A stretch of DNA of 64,000 nucleotides from Mixta calida (GTDB lineage Bacteria; Pseudomonadota; Gammaproteobacteria; Enterobacterales; Enterobacteriaceae), in NCBI RefSeq assembly GCF_002953215.1, contig NZ_CP026378.1, positions 2,772,540-2,836,539 of the forward strand, written 5' to 3'. Position numbers and translations under genes: made by a program. Below are positions 60,221 to 64,000 of the stretch, one piece after another (positions within the stretch are counted from its first letter, which is position 1; each line of letters begins with the position of its first letter). A model generated the notes under the pieces. It made no database searches, was not told where the DNA came from, and was given only the letters and a program-made list of their open reading frames with translations.

Positions 60221-61045
60221 TTAGCCCAGCGGCATTTTAATCGGATCGGGATAGCGATACTCAAATCCCAGCTCATCGCAAATTTTACTGCCGTCCACCA
60301 GCTTGCCCTTCTCACGCGCGGCAGGCGCGAAAGTCGGCGGCGTCAGCCCCAGCTGGCGCGCCACCGATGGATAAAAGTCCTGACGGGAAGGATGCGCCGG
60401 CGCGCAGAGATTATAGGTGCGTCCGCCCTTCGGCGTTTGCAGCAACAGAATAATCGCCTCGACCACATCATCCAGATGGACCAGATTAACGCCATGTTCG
60501 CCGTCGCGCACCTCAGTCTTGCCCGCCAGAAAGCGGCCCGGATGACGCTTCGGTCCTACCAGTCCCGCCAGCCGCAGAATATCGACCGAAGTGCCGGGCA
60601 GATCGTGCAGCCAGTTTTCCAGCTCTACCAGCGTTTTACCGGCGACGGTGACCGGCTGTAACGGGCTATGCTCTTTCACCACGCCATTGCCGTCGCCATA
60701 AACCGATGTGGAGCTGGTGAAGATGATGCGCGGCACGCTGAACGCCAGCGCGCTGTCGACCAGGTTTTGCACCGCGCGCAGATAATGTTCGCCGCCCTCC
60801 ACGGTGCGGCTGGCCGGCAGCGTCACCACCAGCGCGTCCACCGCCAGCAGCGCCTCCAGCTCATCCGCATCGCACTCCAGCTCCGGCGTTAAGGTCAACT
60901 GACAGCTTTCAATGCCGCACATGCGCGCCGCCTCGACGCCGTCCGGCGTCGTTTTGCTGCCGGTAACCTGCCAGCCGCGCGACGTCAGCGCCATCGCCAG
61001 CGGCATTCCCAGCCATCCAAGACCTACAATCGCGACTTTTTTCAT
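60221..61045 (-). CDS. yeeZ: NAD(P)-binding epimerase-like protein YeeZ
   Basis: 274 residues, the length of E. coli YeeZ. The Rossmann start is MKKVAIVGLGWLGMPLA, followed by IIFTSSTSVYGD and DILRLAGLVGP. Extended-SDR-like fold with NAD(P) binding; the reaction is unknown. ATG 61045 follows AGGAG and equals the E. coli start; the frame is open further to 61108. It is the usual neighbour of the his operon. Confidence 0.95.
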   Translation of the reverse strand: MKKVAIVGLGWLGMPLAMALTSRGWQVTGSKTTPDGVEAARMCGIESCQLTLTPELECDADELEALLAVDALVVTLPASRTVEGGEHYLRAVQNLVDSALAFSVPRIIFTSSTSVYGDGNGVVKEHSPLQPVTVAGKTLVELENWLHDLPGTSVDILRLAGLVGPKRHPGRFLAGKTEVRDGEHGVNLVHLDDVVEAIILLLQTPKGGRTYNLCAPAHPSRQDFYPSVARQLGLTPPTFAPAAREKGKLVDGSKICDELGFEYRYPDPIKMPLG

Positions 61046-61150
61046 CTCTGCTCCTGAGGCGTCAGCCTGTTTTCTTCTAAGGCTACGCCACGCTCCTGAG
61101 CATGACAATCTTCGTTGAAAAAGAGATTTGCGCCGCGCGCGAAAAAACGG

Positions 61151-61179
61151 TTGCCAATCGCCCTCTTCTCCGCTAGGTT
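61151..61179 (+). promoter_or_regulatory. his operon promoter
   Basis: TTGCCA (61151-61156), 17-bp spacer, TAGGTT (61174-61179), the same -10 as the enterobacterial his promoter. Confidence 0.75.
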
Positions 61180-61216
61180 AATTGACAGGCAAATGAATAT
61201 ACATGCAGAGAATTTT

Positions 61217-61264
61217 ATGACACGCGTTCAGTTCAACCATCACCACCACCATCACCCTGACTAG
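61217..61264 (+). CDS. hisL: his operon leader peptide HisL
   Basis: 15 codons: [15 protein letters not shown]. Six consecutive His codons make ribosome progress sense histidyl-tRNA charging and so control attenuation. E. coli HisL has seven His codons as I recall. It is followed by the attenuator at 61323-61359. Confidence 0.96.
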   Translation: MTRVQFNHHHHHHPD

Positions 61265-61322
61265 TCTTTCAGGCGATGTGTGCTGGAAGACAATTGATCT
61301 TCCAGTGGTGCAGAGCGCGATA

Positions 61323-61359
61323 AGAGCCCCGGAAGATCTTCTTCCGGGGGCTTTTTTTT
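61323..61359 (+). terminator. his attenuator terminator
   Basis: Stem AGCCCCGGAAGA / TCTTCCGGGGGCT followed by eight T residues, between hisL and hisG. Confidence 0.93.
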
Positions 61360-61403
61360 GGCTGACTGCGACCGACCGGATAAATGACAAGAGGACTGGA
61401 GAG

Positions 61404-62303
61404 ATGTTAGATAACACCCGTTTACGCATAGCTATGCAAAAATCTGGCCGTTTAAGCGATGAATCGCGCGAGCTTCTGGCGCGCTGCGGCATCAAAATCA
61501 ACCTGCAGCAGCAGCGCCTGATCGCCTTTGCTGAGAATATGCCGATCGATATTTTGCGCGTGCGTGACGACGATATTCCGGGCCTCGTGATGGACGGCGT
61601 GGTGGATCTCGGCATCGTCGGCGAAAACGTGCTGGAAGAAGAGCTGCTGACCCGCCGCGCGCAGGGCGAAGACCCGCGCTACTTTACCCTGCGCCGCCTC
61701 GATTTCGGCGGCTGTCGCCTGTCGCTGGCGATGCCGGTGGACGAGGAATATAACGGCGTCCAGTGTCTTCAGGGTTCGCGCATCGCCACCTCCTATCCTC
61801 ACCTGCTGAAACAGTATCTTGATAAACAGGGCGTCGCTTTTAAATCCTGTCTGCTGAACGGCTCGGTGGAAGTCGCGCCGCGCGCTGGCCTGGCCGATGC
61901 CATCTGCGACCTGGTTTCAACCGGCGCGACGCTGGAAGCGAACGGCCTGCGCGAAGTGGAAGTGATTTACCGTTCCAAAGCGGTGCTGATCCAGCGCGAC
62001 GGCGAACTGTCGGCGGCGAAACAGGAGCTGGTAGATAAATTGATGACGCGCATTCAGGGCGTGATCAAAGCGCGCGAATCGAAATATATCATGCTGCACG
62101 CGCCGAGCGAGCGGCTGGAAGAAGTGATCGCGCTGCTGCCGGGCGCCGAGCGTCCGACGGTGCTGCCGCTGGCGGGCGACCAGAGCCGCCTGGCGATGCA
62201 CATGGTCAGCAGCGAAACCCTGTTCTGGGAAACGATGGAAAAACTGAAGGCGCTGGGCGCCAGTTCGATCCTGGTACTGCCGATTGAGAAGATGATGGAG
62301 TAA
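61404..62303 (+). CDS. hisG: ATP phosphoribosyltransferase HisG
   Basis: 299 residues, the long-form hexameric enzyme with C-terminal ACT-like regulatory domain (about 225-299) for histidine feedback. The catalytic part has [45 protein letters not shown] and [19 protein letters not shown] (PRPP loop). It starts histidine synthesis from ATP and PRPP. ATG 61404 follows GGAGAG and matches E. coli. Confidence 0.98.
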   Translation: MLDNTRLRIAMQKSGRLSDESRELLARCGIKINLQQQRLIAFAENMPIDILRVRDDDIPGLVMDGVVDLGIVGENVLEEELLTRRAQGEDPRYFTLRRLDFGGCRLSLAMPVDEEYNGVQCLQGSRIATSYPHLLKQYLDKQGVAFKSCLLNGSVEVAPRAGLADAICDLVSTGATLEANGLREVEVIYRSKAVLIQRDGELSAAKQELVDKLMTRIQGVIKARESKYIMLHAPSERLEEVIALLPGAERPTVLPLAGDQSRLAMHMVSSETLFWETMEKLKALGASSILVLPIEKMME

Positions 62304-62307
62304 ACCC

Positions 62308-64000
<1,693 letters not shown>

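Noticed and set aside
61238..61255. Run of His codons resembling an engineered His tag
   Set aside because: It lies in the hisL leader upstream of an attenuator and hisG, the natural regulatory His run.

Overview
The window is a chromosomal segment of a gamma-proteobacterium of the order Enterobacterales. Gene order follows the E. coli 43-45 min backbone: amn, cbl-nac, tRNA-Asn, tmaR(yeeX)-yeeA, dacD, sbcB, plaP(yeeF), yeeZ, then hisLGDC. High GC, a puu locus beside plaP, and lone phn genes suggest the Erwiniaceae (Pantoea/Mixta-like). The species cannot be fixed from the sequence alone.

Layout. 1-5.0 kb: end of a sulfatase, then a Fur-type site and an iron/siderophore-type ABC importer (binding protein, FecCD permease, ATPase) followed by an MFS exporter. 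5.0-11.4 kb: a small monooxygenase, a three-subunit molybdenum hydroxylase of PaoABC type, and amn. 11.4-19 kb: mdtJI (mdtJ frameshifted), an adenine-type permease, a large autotransporter with a Pro/Glu/Ala linker, and an isolated phnF-phnH pair. 19-27 kb: a GGDEF-EAL protein, an SDR, a pyruvate-oxidase-like enzyme, a GNAT protein, cbl, and nac with a sigma-54 promoter and an NtrC site. 27.6-32.6 kb: a CitMHS carrier and a ribose-type sugar ABC operon.

33.1-39.3 kb: two identical tRNA-Asn genes bracket about 6 kb of accessory DNA. It holds a broken TSUP permease, a HAD phosphatase, a truncated ATP-grasp enzyme, an Fe(II)/2-oxoglutarate oxygenase-like protein, a TetR regulator and a fused trypsin-like protease/non-specific nuclease.

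46.7-50.7 kb: a competition island between a ydeP-type oxidoreductase and sbcB. Read on the minus strand it has (i) an intact RNase A-like (CdiA-CT type) toxin; (ii) its immunity gene, split by a 768-bp IS1 with a perfect 9-bp target duplication; (iii) a candidate class II microcin with a 15-residue double-glycine-type leader and an overlapping small membrane protein gene as putative immunity, flanked by two diverged copies of a roughly 120-bp repeat; (iv) a decayed second toxin C-terminus followed by an intact paralogous immunity gene. This island, above all the microcin pair, is the most novel part of the window.

50.7-64 kb: sbcB, a yfaZ-family porin-like gene, a compact putrescine import and catabolism locus (plaP, puuE, puuA / puuD, puuR, puuB, with no puuC), yeeZ, and the start of the his operon with its leader peptide and attenuator.
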